Positions 11,833 to 24,880 of a stretch of DNA of 64,000 nt are shown here, one piece after another (position 1 is the first letter of the stretch; each line of letters begins with the position of its first letter). The notes beneath the pieces are model-generated. The model saw nothing but the letters and a program-made list of their open reading frames with translations, did not search any database and was not told where the DNA came from. The stretch spans positions 1 through 64,000 of the forward strand of contig JAIXMQ010000073.1 of the NCBI GenBank assembly GCA_025716855.1, written 5' to 3'. This stretch comes from Pilaira anomala. Its lineage: Eukaryota > Mucoromycota > Mucoromycetes > Mucorales > Mucoraceae. A program made the translations under genes and the position numbers.

Positions 11833-13185
11833 TTATAGTCGTCTATCAGGGGAATCTTCACAATCATTTACTATTGCAACAATAACACTAATATCATCTG
11901 CTTTTCCTCCCTATTTAAAAAAGATATTAAGTATATATGGAGACAAAACAACCAATTGAAATATTTTTACTTGATAATATAAACCCTCATTGACGGCACG
12001 TACTTGAAATGGACTATCTACATTTAATTTACAACTACTCACATACTTGGCACGTTCAGCTAATGCATCAGATATCTTTTGAGGTTCGATAGATAAAAAG
12101 CGAGTTGATAGTTGTGATTTGACAATTGATAATATTTCCTTGTCAAATAAATTATCAAATAAACCATCTGAACCCATGATGATAATATCACCTTTTTCTA
12201 CTGCCACTGTAAATGACTTTTTTTTTTTTTATATATAAACATATATTAGCTTCTTATACATATTATATGTATATATATATAATAAATTCACCTGTGCATC
12301 TTTCGGTCGATCAGGGGAACTTGTTCCTAGCTGGTAAGGAAAATTAAATGAATGTTGTTGTTCCTCACTTCGAAAGATATAATCATTATGTCGAATCACA
12401 GAGATACCACAATCACCTAAATTAGCTATCCTTAATTCCTCATGTCTTAAAATGGCAAGGCAAGCTGTACAAGATCCAATGATCCCTTCTTGTTTTGCTT
12501 CTTGCATACTTTCTTCATAACTCTTTTCTAAAATACTGACTGGATCTGCATCATCATAGTGATAAAAACTTGGATCATCTACATTATCAAATCTTTCTAA
12601 TTCCATATAGGCATGATGCATTAATTTTCTTGAATAAAGTGCAGCATTAGCAGCTATATAAACATTATTTATATTTTAAAATCGTGCTGATTAATAATAA
12701 TATATGTATATATATCGATTTTATTTTATTTTACCTGAAACTCCCGTCCATCCTCCGACTCCATCGGCAACACCTATCGCATCTGATCGTCTAAAGTATG
12801 CATCTTCACCAATTTGTATACTATAATAATGTTCATTTTTCTTGGTATGATCGGGAGTTGTGTAACGATGTCTATGTTTAGCAAACCCTGATGCTCCATG
12901 TGTAAATATATAGGAAGGTAATGGTTTTGCTATCGATTTAGAGAAGAAATCAAATAATGGTAATGATTTAGGATGATTATGATGATAATAATGTTGTTGT
13001 CTTGTTGGTAATTCTAGTTGAGGAGAGGCGTTAAAGGTTAGACTAGATGAAAATGATCGACGAGGTTGTTTATACAGTGGATTATATGGTAAAAGTGCTG
13101 TACAGGGTTGAACTGGTCTTCTTGTAAATTGCTTAGTTGAACTTGTAAAAACTGTTGACCATGTTTTGGATTTCATAATATACAT
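11833..13185 (-). CDS. PTC7-like mitochondrial PP2C phosphatase
   Basis: Four exons, 13185-12735, 12653-12292, 12216-11971 and 11910-11833, give 378 aa. The N-terminal 60 residues are basic and Ser/Arg-rich, typical of a mitochondrial presequence. PP2C metal-binding motifs are clear: SDAIGVADGVGGW, GSCTACLAIL, LRIANLGDCG, EKGDIIIMGSDGLFDN and the C-terminal GGKADDISVIVA. Yeast Ptc7 dephosphorylates mitochondrial proteins including the coenzyme Q factor Coq7; that role is transferred by homology. The acceptor of exon 3 is taken at AAAG/TCATTT because the nearer ACAG would break the frame. A second ATG lies three codons in (13176). Confidence 0.88.
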
Positions 13186-15050
13186 ATACAGATATATTTA
13201 AAAAGAAGAAAAGAGAGAGAGAAAGAGAGAAAATAAAACTTCTTTTTAAAGCAGACCCTTTTTTTTCTTTTTTTTTTAAATCTCAGATTTTTTTTTTTTT
13301 TTGTAAATGTCCTTTATACAACAAAAAGTTGGTTTGAGGGAGTATATATACAATGTGTATGAAAACAGCATGCTACATGTATAAATTGTATCATGGTACT
13401 ATCTTTTGTTTCAAGCCTCTTTATTTATTTCTTCTAATATAAACAATATGCCCCAACAATACCAACAACGTTCAGCAGTATATTTACATTTGTTGAACTG
13501 TTTATAGTCTAGACTTTTTTTTTTAAGACTCCAGCTTGATAGAAAAACTTTAAACAACTGTAAATGTAAATAATTAACCGAATTTATTACAATTTTCCAA
13601 AGATCCATAGTCTTTTATTCCTCGGTGTTTATTGAATTTATGTCTACATCACTTTTATGCCTCTTTACTGCTGGCTGTGACAAATTAGTAAGAAAGGGGA
13701 GCAGAGCGGGTGAAAGAATAAGTCCCGATTTTATCCTTTTATTTATCATAAAAAAATGCGCCATTGTATTTACAGTATTAAGTATCATGAAGTTTTTTAG
13801 TTTTTTTGTTAACCAATCAAAGTCTGAGTGATTTCTATTTTTTTTAAAAAAAAATTTGCACTCTCTTCTTTTTACTGTGTTGTTGCACGTGCATTTGTTT
13901 GTAAGATTTTTTTAATTTTATGAAAAGAAAGGCACGACCTTTTATTAAATCATGATTTTCGTTTTGTTAGTTATTTACTAAATGACGAAAGTCATTTTTT
14001 TTTTGTAAACAAAATATGAAATTGATTATTTAAACAAGTCTCTTTCTTGACGACTCTTCTCTCTCTTTCCTGCTTTCTTTCATATACAAAATGCCTAATC
14101 TGGAGATAAATAAACCTTTGAGAATCTTGCTACATTCCTCTCTGATGCAATTCTATAATAGATAGTAACTAGTTTATTCAAAATAGTTTTTTTATATCAA
14201 AATAGCCTTAAATCAAAGGGTGCCATCTTCTCAGGGCCGCTGTTATATTCCTTTCCCTTCTTTGAATTGTTGTCTAAAGTGAATTCTATAAGCTGAAGAC
14301 AGCCCCCAATGGCCCGCCAGTCTTCTGTCGACAGCCTTGAGTAGAGTTAACAAGTCAATTCTTATTTTTTTTTTTTACTATTATTAGTACCACTTTATTC
14401 TTTCTAACATGACTTAATTTTCAAAGAGGGAAACGGTAAGAAGAGTTGTAAATATAACAAGTGCATCGATTAACTTATATTTTATAGTACGATGAATTCC
14501 ATCATCTCTCCTCCTCTTCTTCTTCTATCACTTTTACCAATCCTATTGATACTACTACTCCTGATAATGACGATTCGACTCGGACGCAACTTTTGTTGAA
14601 GAGGTAATTTATAGTGACTTGGTTTGTCTTTTTTTGTTGTCTGGATCGTTTCTTCTTTTGGTTTGTTGCTGCTAAACCCTTTTTCTTGACATGCATAAAA
14701 CCTAACATTTTCATATATTTTCTTTTCTTTTTTATCTCAGCGAAAAGAACGACCGCGTCAGGAGAAGATAGGAACTTTTTGGCAAAATCAAGATTTACAT
14801 TTTCTTCGATAACAGCAATTCTTTCCATAAGCAGTTTTTCATGCAAGTTTTGTAATATTATTCCTCAATAGGTGTCTCGAATGTGTTGATGTTGTTTCCA
14901 ACATTTTTTTTTTTTAAGAAACAGTCTTTACCATTATCTTGAGTATATCAGTTTCCCACCTTCTTATAAATTACCAGTTTTACTAAGTCTTACATTTCTT
15001 GAGCCCATACCAACTTGCATATCAAATTGTCAAAGCAACATAAAAGAAGG
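13186..15050. other. Gene-poor spacer
   Basis: No supported gene. A frame on the minus strand (about 14502-14846) reads LLMERIAVIEENVNLDFAKK and then turns to low complexity; a single exon of a lost or unrecognised gene is possible but there is no start codon, splice partner or homology I can point to. The rest is T-rich with no structure I can name. Confidence 0.4.
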
Positions 15051-15650
15051 CGTTTTAACTTTGTTACACACTAAGTTTCACCTATTTCCTTTTTTGAAAT
15101 GTATTGTCTTTTAGACGTTTATCTCTCCATTGTATTTTACATCTAAAACTCTATTTTCTTAACTTACCAAGTCGCTCTACTTATAAAACAGGAAATGGTG
15201 CTCTGTTAATTTTATTTTTTTTCATTAAACTTCTTTTCTTAAAGTTACGAAAAACTTCACTTATCTTCATTTTAAATCTACTTAGATGTCAAATCTCTAT
15301 AGATGGTAAAAGAACCAATATTTAAAAAGCAAAACATAAACATAATAATAATTTAAATACTCTTACTTTTTCATTACAATAACTTTAAAAACATTTGATC
15401 TTTTATTGATTGTTTCTTTACTATTTACATCTAAATTCACTTGAATGCCAAATGACCTATTCATTGTATCTCTACTTAAAAACTACTCTTTTCCCTGTTT
15501 TACCTACTTTATTTTATTTTATCAAGTCGTTTACTGGTGCTCACAAAATTCTTCTTCTTTATAACCATGTCACCCAGCTAAAATTAAATAAGCTGTGTCC
15601 CACATTAATTCAGATACAAAATAATTCCAAAAATACAAACCAATAAAGAT
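15051..15650 (+). repeat. Dispersed repeat, two diverged copies beside tRNA-Leu
   Basis: Segments at about 15060-15250 and 15404-15580 share blocks with 43.0-43.2 kb, 43.63-43.8 kb and 54.47-54.55 kb. Diagnostic blocks are CTCCATTGTATTTTAC, CTCTATTTTC, CAAGTCG(T/C)TCTACTT and GGTGCTCACGGA-like text followed by CTTCTTTTTCTTTAACCAC and TTTCACCTATTACCTT. No coding capacity. The copies here are more diverged than those at 43 kb. Confidence 0.6.
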
Positions 15651-15783
15651 GATCTTTTTAGTACTATATTTTATTTATTATAAGTTCAGTCTATTAGAAT
15701 TACTCTGACAACTACAATCAAACAAAATAAATATTGCCGAATACAGAGCTACATGCACTTCATATTTAAGTAAATGACAAAAG

Positions 15784-15866
15784 TGAAAAGAGTGGGATTT
15801 GAACCCACGCCTCCGAAGAGATCACGACCTTAACGTGACGCCTTAGACCAACTCGGCCATCTTTCC
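15784..15866 (-). tRNA. tRNA-Leu (anticodon AAG)
   Basis: Read on the minus strand it begins GGAAAGATGGCCGAGTTGG and closes with an acceptor strand TCTTTTC plus discriminator A (pairing with GGAAAGA, one G-T wobble). The anticodon arm is TCACG-TTAAGGT-CGTGA, giving anticodon AAG. A long variable arm (TCTCTTCGGAGG) makes it a type II tRNA as expected for Leu. The T arm contains GGGTTCAAATCCCA. Length is 83 nt with no intron. A TTTT terminator follows directly on the minus strand. Confidence 0.95.
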
Positions 15867-15888
15867 AATTGTTGAAAGTTAGACCAAT

Positions 15889-15943
15889 TTATTATATATA
15901 TACTAACTACGTTTTCCCTGAAAAACACGTGATATACACGTGA
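15889..15943 (-). promoter_or_regulatory. Upstream element of tRNA-Leu: TATA-like box plus double CACGTG
   Basis: About 23-36 bp upstream of the tRNA 5' end is an AT-only box (15889-15902), in the position of fission-yeast tRNA TATA elements. At 15926-15931 and 15937-15942 are two CACGTG hexamers whose starts are 11 bp apart (CACGTGATATACACGTGA). The same arrangement precedes tRNA-Tyr. The function is inferred. Confidence 0.6.
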
Positions 15944-16155
15944 CTATTTTGCTTTTCTGAAATTTAATTGGTAATTGGCTAGATTGTAACTGATTGTAAA
16001 TGTTGTCGTCTTTAATACTCGGATATGCTTTAAAATTTCACATGAGGTACTAATCGACTACGCTGTAAAAAACATATTGCTCATTTTAATGTTACATATT
16101 TGAAATCCTTTATTTTTTTTTTTTGTATATATATTTGATTTAAAGGTACAAGTTT

Positions 16156-18309
16156 TCAAGGAATAACAATAATAGAATCCTTTCTTTCCACCGCCATATC
16201 ATCATCATCGCAAATAGAAGCAACAACAGAAGCAGAACCTACAGTTGTATCGTCCGATAAGATAGATTCTGCAAAACTTTCAGGTCTAGTATTATTAACG
16301 ATCGACTTCTTTCCAAGACTTTGTGCACTTGGTTTGTTTTTCTTATTTTCTGAATAATAAGCCATTAATGGAATACATGTAGCCAGCAACATAGCAAAAG
16401 TGAAGCAAAGCCAAAAGAACCCTATGAGTACATACAGTTTTGATAAAAATAAACCTGTAAAATATCCAATGCCACATATCGATCCAATGACTGCAAAAAG
16501 AATAGTGACGGATGCAAGTTGCTTTGGTTTACCATTTTCTTTTCCTGAATTACCATAGAAGAGCTTTTGTAAAATATTCGAAGTAACTAAGATAATTGAA
16601 ACAGAAGCACCGGCTATAGTAGTACCTCCTAGAGTTAAAGCAGCTACCATACTTTCAATATTTTGATTTGGAACACCTATCCAGATAAAAGTGGGGACGG
16701 AAATAATAATACAAGTTAAACTTATAATTTTAGATCCAAATCTATCACAAAGGTACCCTGCTGCAAAAGAAGATACAATACATGGCGCTAAGAATGTGCT
16801 TAAGACCATCCCTTGTTTCAACTCGTCTGTTATAAGATGAGCACGAATCAAATGTTCGTATAAGGCGTTCTATGCAGTAATTGTCAATATATTTAACCTG
16901 TAATAAAATATAAAAGGCTTTTTTTTTTTTTACCTCTAAAGCACCCATGATGGATGATATAATAATAATTTGATACATCAACGAGAAAAAATTGAAAGAA
17001 GTAAATAGTCTAATGAAGGTATGCTCTTTATGCTTTTTACGATTGCTATTACTACTGTGATGAAACTCGAATTCGTTTTCCTTTTTGTAAATAATGATGG
17101 GTTGATCTCGTAAATTAACAGTTGACAGTGACGAACTTTTACTCCAAACACCTCCTTCTTCCATGACATCCATTTCTCTTTGCATGTCTTTAAACTCATG
17201 ACAATCCATATTTGATTCATCTCTATTTCTTGAAGTAAACCATTCAACAGGTATTGTTGATCTTTCAATGATTAAAAGTTGCATTAAAAAGCTGATACTA
17301 CAGAATCCTAAAATACAAAAAAAAGAACATTTGTGATCGACATAGTTGAAAATTGCTAAATTAAGAGATATGCATTAGTTTTTCATTCTTCGTGATCTGT
17401 GGCAAAATTCTCCCACAGAAAAAAAATGTTACCTCCTATTGTATAACAATGGATTATTTAATTGTCAGTATACACACACATTAACTAACATATTTCTATA
17501 CTATTATTTACCCCCGACAGTCAATCCAAATGTCATTCCTAATGGAAAAAACGCACAAACAAATCCAAACATTAACCCAAGCTTACTAACAGGCCATATA
17601 TCTGCTACAAGAGCAAAACTCATTAACCATATAAACGCATTCGATAAACCTTGTAAATATCTCGCCGGGAACAACATCCAATATTCGACTGATACCATCA
17701 GCGCACCACTTGCCAAAAGAGAAGTAAGTGTACCGATAATTAACAAGATCTTTCTTGAATTTATTTGACAGCCAAGCCAGCCGTACAATGCCAAACCCCC
17801 TATAAAAAATTGATTGAGTATACAATAACTTTCACGCGTAACAAATATACTGTTAACAAACGTACCTAATAGTCCAAATAGATGAAAACTAGACAAGACA
17901 TACGAAATAGTTGGGTCTGGTAATAGTTGACTAAGTTGTTCTTCGTTTTTTATTTGATATTGGATAATATAAGATGCAATTGGTAGCGATGAATAGTTGA
18001 CATATATCTAATTATAAAAAAAAAAAAGTCAAAAAAGAAAAAAAATAAATAGCAATGTAATCGTATAACTTAATTTACACTTGTGAAAATACTAAAGGCA
18101 GCAGTAATAAGTATAAAGAGATTGGAGGAGCGATATTTTATCAAAAAAGGATATTTAACTGCTGGAACAACTTCTTCGCTAATTGTTCTTGAGGCGCCTT
18201 GGTTATAGAGTTTGATAATTCTTAAAATATCTTCATTGCTATCATGTATACTGCCAATATTCCTGACCATTTTTTGGGCAGGCGTTTCCGCAAAGAAAAT
18301 TTTTCTCAT
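16156..18309 (-). CDS. Major facilitator superfamily transporter
   Basis: Five exons, 18309-18079, 18007-17866, 17799-17512, 17307-16934 and 16869-16156, give about 582 aa. The N-terminal cytosolic part is about 70 residues; then come twelve likely spans. The first half contains YVLSSFHLFGLLG and the loop GWLGCQINSRKILLIIGTL, a weak form of the MFS loop 2-3 signature, and PARYLQGLSNAF. A long polar loop (about 100 residues, Ser/Lys-rich) separates the two halves, followed by LAPCIVSSFAAGYLCDRFG and a second six-span unit. The acidic tail ends with a hydrophobic IIVIP. The substrate cannot be read from sequence. The third intron is 204 nt and contains a possible 3-nt micro-exon (GAG, 17433-17435) that would keep the frame. 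Intron 17800-17865 is 66 nt and stop-free. Confidence 0.8.
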
Positions 18310-18598
18310 AAATTTTGTTGTTGTTATTGTCGTTGCTATAATTGATAAAAAAACACTAAAGGAAGAGAGGAAGAGAAAGAAAAAGACGTCGTGGTGACAA
18401 AGTCAATTGTTTTGTTTTACATTCATATTTAATTTCGGGCCAGCTTGAAAAGTCAACCAGTTCAGTAATGTTGAATGTTGTGTAAATAAAGACAACAGAC
18501 ATGCATATTGTATGTAAACAAAAACATTTCTCTCTTTGCTTTGACTTTTATTTTATTTCGAATAAAAAAAACTATTTATTTTAAATACACATTTTTTT

Positions 18599-18614
18599 TT
18601 TTTTTTTTTTTTTT
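18599..18614. repeat. Poly(T) tract just downstream of the UGGT stop
   Basis: A T-run on the plus strand directly past the glucosyltransferase stop codon. Together with 18310-18598, which holds no gene, it forms the spacer between UGGT and the MFS transporter. Confidence 0.7.
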
Positions 18615-21600
18615 TTACAATTCATCTTTCATATGCTTTTCTGCAAGTTCATCATTCTCGTCATCGTTGGCAGAAATAACGATTTGATCATGATTAATAA
18701 CAATTGGCTTAGAATGACCACCAGCAATCTTTTTACGTAAATGATCAATTTCATCATCGTAAGACTCCCATTCAGGGATTTGACGACGAGCACGGTCTAA
18801 TTTTGGCTCTTTGGTTAATGGATTGTTACACTGATAAAATACATGTTAGTAAAAAGAGAATTACGTCCAGTCCTTGTTTACTTACCAAATCAATCGTTTT
18901 TGCAGTCTTCAGACTTTCGTCACTACACCAAGTCTCACACCAAAGCCATTCTTGAGGTAATGAGAAAATAGGCACCATATGTTGCATGTTATTAGGTAAA
19001 TCTTGATCAAGATTAGCTAACGAGTTGGGGTCAGCACTAAGTTGCTGATATTGAGCACGAAGACGATCACCAGCGGCTAATTGACGGAAACGAACAAGGT
19101 CAACTACATATAGAGCACTATGGTAAAAAGCAAGAAGATTCGTTAATAAGAAAGTTAAACATTTTTTTGGGCTGTTAATCACCTAATATGATATGGCTTT
19201 CCATTCAAATGGTTCTTCCAATACCCTTCAGACCAGAATCTAAAACCATCCATCTCAGTACGATCTGAACAGAAAGGGGTATAACCATAGGGAGCACCTT
19301 GAAGATCCATGTCAATAAGTTCTTTAAGATCTGCTCTCACAATCTGTGTAAATAGTTAGCGTTAGATTATATTTAGATGATACATGTTACAGATATCAAT
19401 TACCTGATCTGCGTCAACAAAGATAACCTTGTCTAGACTCAAGGGGAAAAGAACGTCCAAAAACAAAATTTTATAGCCCCAAATAGTACGTTGTTTTTCA
19501 TGTTGAGCTCTAAGCCAAGAAGGCCACTTGTAAGTGACCATTTCATAATCAAATCCATACTCTTTAGCCATATGAGGTACAAAATCCTAAAATTTGAAAT
19601 CCGGATTTAGTTCTATTTGTGACAATAATTTGTCTTTTTTTTTGTACCTTGAATTCAGGAGAAAGAAAGTTTTCAATGAACCAAAACTTAACTGTGCTTT
19701 CAGTATGCTTCATAACTGAAGCTATCATGATTGAAAGGAATCTCTCATAAAGCTTTCCAGATGCAACAGAAAAGATATTGATTTCTGCTTGTTTAGGTTG
19801 CCCTAAAAGTGCTTTACCCTCTTCCTCATTTTTCTTTCCAAAGAGTCTATAAAAGTATTTTTAAGTTGACCATTTTAACATATTTATGTAAACTTACTTG
19901 TTGGAAAGAGAAGACCATAAACCACTTTCATCATTGGGCTTTCTGTTATCTGCATTTTCCAAAACATCCTCTGATTCCATACCAGGGTTTTTACGTACAA
20001 GAGGAGTCACTATCAAGCCTTCAAAAGAAGTTAAAGCTAAGGCAGAATTATCCTTCTTCTCAGAATCAGTGACATCCCAATTCCATTGGCCTTCAGTACC
20101 GATATTTTCAATTGAATAAACTTCAGATGAGCGGCCTTCACGAAGTCCCAAGTTCCAAATACCTGGAAGAGCCTTTAATTGGAAGTAGCCCAAGTTAGCC
20201 ATCACAAGTGTATCCTTCTTTACAGATTTAGAAGGAGAAGAGATTTCGAATTGAAGTCCACGAGGAGGTGATTTTGTAACTGAATCAAGACAATGACCTT
20301 CTACCAAGATACGTTCAAGTTCATATACTGCAGATACACCAGACTGTGTCTCCTTAAGTGAGCTCAACAAGATATTATCTAAATCCATATTAGCCTCTCT
20401 GACTGTAACATGCCATGCATTTGTAGTCTCAACACCCAAAGTATATAAAGGTTCTACAGGAAGATCTTCAAAATAAGCAGTAGGTGTAATTTGATCTCCA
20501 GTGACTTTATCAAATCGAAGTTCTTTATCAAATACATATCTATAGAATCGTTTAAGAGGTAACTCCTTCATGTTACTCTCAGGGTTCAAATAAACAAGAA
20601 CAGAAACACCTTCAATTTCCGAAAGAGCTTGAAGCACAGGAGTCCATTTTTGTGCTGTTTCACTTAAAGGATCAAGTATGACGCCGATTTCTAAAAAGGT
20701 ATTCTTGGTATGTCCACTTATTAAACGAGAATGTTTTGTTTCTTCAATATGTTGATAGATTCGCATACGGTAAGTAGGTTCTCTATCTTCAAGCACACTT
20801 TTAGCGACATTTGATTTATCATTTTCAATAAGTGCAGAAACCTTTGCAAAAAGGTTAGCTTGGTCCTTGTTTTCAGTGAATGCGTGCTCGGATTCTAAAA
20901 TGGCTTCTTCAATAGGATTAATTCTACTATTTAATTCAAGTTGATAAAGACTATTGAAATCATCCTTTGTAAACATGGCGTCTTTAGGTAATGGACCAAT
21001 TACCTATTTGAGAATATATCAGAGTTTAAATTCACCCTTTTATTTTTCGCGGCTACTTACTCTTCCGTTAATAACAATACCAGAGAATGGTTGTTTGATA
21101 CCATCCTTTGCAAAATCATTTGTTAAATCAATCCATTTCTGTCCTTGTTCAGATGCAGCATATTCAATGATAGGAGATCCAGGAAGGAGAGCCTTTGGAG
21201 GAGTTTCAGCATGTGCTTTCTTGGCCTTTTCAGTATGTGTCACAATTGCTTGCATAAATATGTACTTCAAGTCAGAAATCTTTTGATCCTTTGTATGAAT
21301 TATGTTATAGAATAAATCAGAGAATTTTGGTTCAAAGCTATCATCTATCACGGCTGCTGCAGATTCTTTGGGTTCGAATGCTGAAGGATTATGTACAAAT
21401 GCAATTCTAACTTTGGGGTTGGATTCCTATTTCGTAGAGAGGGTTAAGTTTTTTATGTATTTTTCTTATCAAAAATGTAAAACTTACAACAAAAGAAAGT
21501 GCTTCCCAAGCAAACTTTAAACCTGAAACAGTATTGAAGTCGGATGAGATCCAAAGATTTACATTGGGAATAATATCTTGATCTACAAAGAAACAGGTGA

Positions 21601-24053
21601 TGAGTTATTAGATTAATGAAAAGGGCATATATTACTTTACCAGCTTGGAAATAAATTAATTCTTTTGAGTTTTGAACGTTACTGAATTCGAGCATACGAA
21701 GGGGATGTGTATTTGATGGAACGATATATGAGTTACGATTACGAAGAACATTGGGTTGGGATAATATGTAATCATAAAATACAAGATCCTGAGGAAATTT
21801 ACCGGTATAAGCCTATGGACAAAAAAAAAAAGCATTAAAACATAGTTGGATTTTATCCTTATATTTAATTAAATACCATGGATTGAATCAATTTTGTTTG
21901 TTCATTCAAAGTAGGCATGACAACATGTACCCAAGGCTATTTTTTTTTTTTTTTTTAAAAAAAAAAAGTTAAAACGAATAATTCAATTCATATAAGAAAA
22001 TATAATATTTTACTTTTGCTTCATTATATTCCAAAAGTTTTCCGTTTAAAAACAAGATTCCACCATCAGATTTAGTTCCTTTAATACCCATACGTTTCAA
22101 GAAATCCAAACTAGATTTAAAAAATGTATCTTGTGTAGTTAATGCTTCATCAAAGTTTCTCTTGACGCGAGATTTAGGTTTTCCTGCTTTTGAAATAGTG
22201 CTTGTAAAAGCAGCTTGAATAATTTCCATAGGAACCTCTTTCACTCTCTCTATCACAGCAGCTTGTAAAATCTGAGTTAAAAAATCCATACCTTGTCCCT
22301 TTCCATATTCTTCAATGATATAATGCAATGCTTTAGCAACAACAGTAGCTGTTTTACTGTGAGATTAGTTTGTGTTTTACAACCCATTTATCAATTAAAA
22401 ACCTACATGTATTATTCTCATCTTTGACAATAGGAACCATACCAAATCGAAGAGGGATACCACGCTTAATCATGCCTTGAATTTCTTGTACAATTCGAGC
22501 AATAGATTCAGGCTGTGCTAAATCCTCTACCATAAGCAAATTAAATACATTCCTTCTAACAGGATGTAACTGTCCAGGATAAGAAGGTTTAAGATACTAT
22601 AAAGTCATGAATTTTTTTTAATGATACGCGCTTTTTTTTCTTCTATAATAAACAATTTTTACCTCATAAATATCTGAACTCCATTCTTTATATCTGGAAT
22701 CCTTTTCGATATCGTTCCACCAGACTATAAACGGTTCTTCAGGTGTATCACGTACATCGTAAATTTCATCTGCGTTTTTTTCTGAAAGTTTACTGGCTTT
22801 TGTTAAAACAGGGCTGGACATAATTTGAATAGCTTCTTTTGGTGTAAATCCGAGATCTTGGAAGGATTGAACAAACTTGCGTTCAGAACGTAAAGCACGG
22901 ACAAGACTAATCAAATATAGTTAATATATTTAACTGAAAGAGACATGCTATAAAGTAAAACTTACTAAAATGGATCTACTTGATTAAACTCAAGTGCTTT
23001 ACCATTCAACCAAACAGCATTTAAGCCTTGACGCAAGTAAGACATTTGATTCTTTGCAATTTCTTGTTCAAAATCGCGACTTAATTCAACCTCACTGATA
23101 CTTTTAGCATATTTAGGAAAGTCTTGAGATAATTTAGTTAATGTTTCCAAAGGATGAGAAGATTTTGCGACATATTGAGCTGCTTTCAAGCCAAGTGATT
23201 TAATCTCAAGGGGCGTTAAAGGGTCAATGGTTGCCTTTTGATTTGCATGAAATAAACTTTGTCCGATTTTTTTTCCAAGTCCAGATAATTTATCTTTAAT
23301 TGAATCTGTTGATTTGGAATCTATGTAGATTTTTTTTTTTTTTTTTTTTTTTTTGCATTAATTTCATTATTTTTTTTATATGTAAATATTAAATTTACCT
23401 TCTGAAGTTCTATCATCAATCACAAGGTAATCTGTATTCTTCAAGGCCAATTCAACGCCATATCCTGAAAGGTACAAAGGCGTATCAGGAGTAACTGAAG
23501 CTAATGGAGATCGATAACGAATCACATACGTAATTTCATGTTCATCCACAGCTTTCTTTAAATAATTGTGGAATTCTTCAAATTGACTCGAGAATTGACT
23601 TGTATACAGAACCACTGTCATTCTAGATTTCCCAGACTTGGGCCGAACAATATGATCAAACGGAAGTAACTTGATCGTCTCACTTTCTTGTTTTCCATTT
23701 TCAATTCTATCCACAACCGCTCCAAAATCGCAAAATTGTGTATGATCTACTTGTGCCCATACTTCGCATTGATCATCGTATTGAGATAAACTATGTACGA
23801 CACTTTCTCGGTAAAATTGATTATATGCTTCAATACGAGGAGCAGCTTCATGTACAGATAAAGCAAGTTTAAAGAAATTGGTTTCATCCAAATCACCTAA
23901 AGAGGAGATAACTTTAACTGCCTCAGAATAAACTTTATGGTCCGAGAGAGATGAGGCTCTTTTATCAATAGAGATGAATTCTTCAAGCAGGTTGTAATAT
24001 TGTGTTTCGTTATGTGTTGCTATGGTCTCTCTAACGTGTTAAGTTTAGATACC

Positions 24054-24086
<33 letters not shown>

Positions 24087-24224
24087 GTTTCTAACTTACG
24101 CGATTTCTACAAGTAGATTGGGTGCAGACCAAGGTGCGATCAATGTCAAGTCAATTGTAGGTGATTCTGCTTTTACTCCTGCCAAGCAAGAACCTGCTAC
24201 AACTAAGCCAAGGATAGCTTTCAT
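18615..24224 (-). CDS. UDP-glucose:glycoprotein glucosyltransferase (UGGT)
   Basis: Folding sensor of the ER: it re-glucosylates misfolded N-glycoproteins so that calnexin rebinds them. About 15 exons; the first are 24224-24100, 24030-23399, 23320-22966 and 22906-22663. A signal peptide opens the protein ([19 protein letters not shown]). The central region corresponds to the thioredoxin-like and beta-sandwich UGGT modules (for example LRFGMVPIV, and [12 protein letters not shown]). The GT24 catalytic domain is C-terminal: [44 protein letters not shown] with the DxD metal site, [34 protein letters not shown] and [12 protein letters not shown]. The protein ends HMKDEL, an ER-retrieval signal. 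All these support a functional enzyme rather than the diverged yeast Kre5. Exact internal exon ends were not all fixed. Confidence 0.92.
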
Positions 24225-24880
24225 TATCCTAGGCACCGTCATAATAATAATAAAAAAATTATTTTTGGTTTAAAGCAGTTATAGAGCTATAATGTTAAAA
24301 AAATAAAAGCAGTTACTGATAAACTGTTTTGGTGGGGATTGAATAAAAACTGTTACAAATTATTGAATTACACGTCAACCCTCTTTCTTTAGAGGCGTAC
24401 AAGGAAAAAAAAAATTGCTTTAAGAATAAACCTGTGTTACAAAGGAAACCTTGGTCAAAGAAAAAAAAAAAGGTTTCTAGAATTTTTTGTATAGAAAAAA
24501 AAAAAGCAGACGTAATTGAAACAAACTCCCTCTCCTTTCTGTCTCTCTCTCTCTCTCTCTCTCTCTCGATTATATCAGGTCTAGAATATTATGTACCAGT
24601 TACACCAAATACTCGCGCATTTATACCCGCGTCAGTTAAATGAAAATGTGGTCTAGAGGGGAAGACCTGTTTTGGTCAAGACTTCTTATATGCAAACAGA
24701 TTATAAATACAAACGTCATAAGTAAATATTGTTTATTTATTAAAATATACATTTTGTTCGAATACGATAACATATGAATTATATGTATTATCAATTGATG
24801 AGGAGAAAAAAAAAAGGGGGAAATGAGGGAATTTTTTTTATATACATGTGTGTGTGTGGTAAACAAATTTTTTTTTTTTT
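24225..24880. other. Spacer between UGGT and the MscS channel gene
   Basis: No gene seen. It holds a (CT)n microsatellite at about 24542-24567. A (TAA)n run at 24058-24083 lies nearby, inside the first UGGT intron. The UGGT promoter must lie in the right-hand part of what is its upstream flank. Confidence 0.5.

Noticed and set aside
14502..14846. Minus-strand frame with protein-like N-terminal half
   Set aside because: No ATG context or splice partner, and the second half is Lys-rich low complexity; kept only as a note in the spacer entry.
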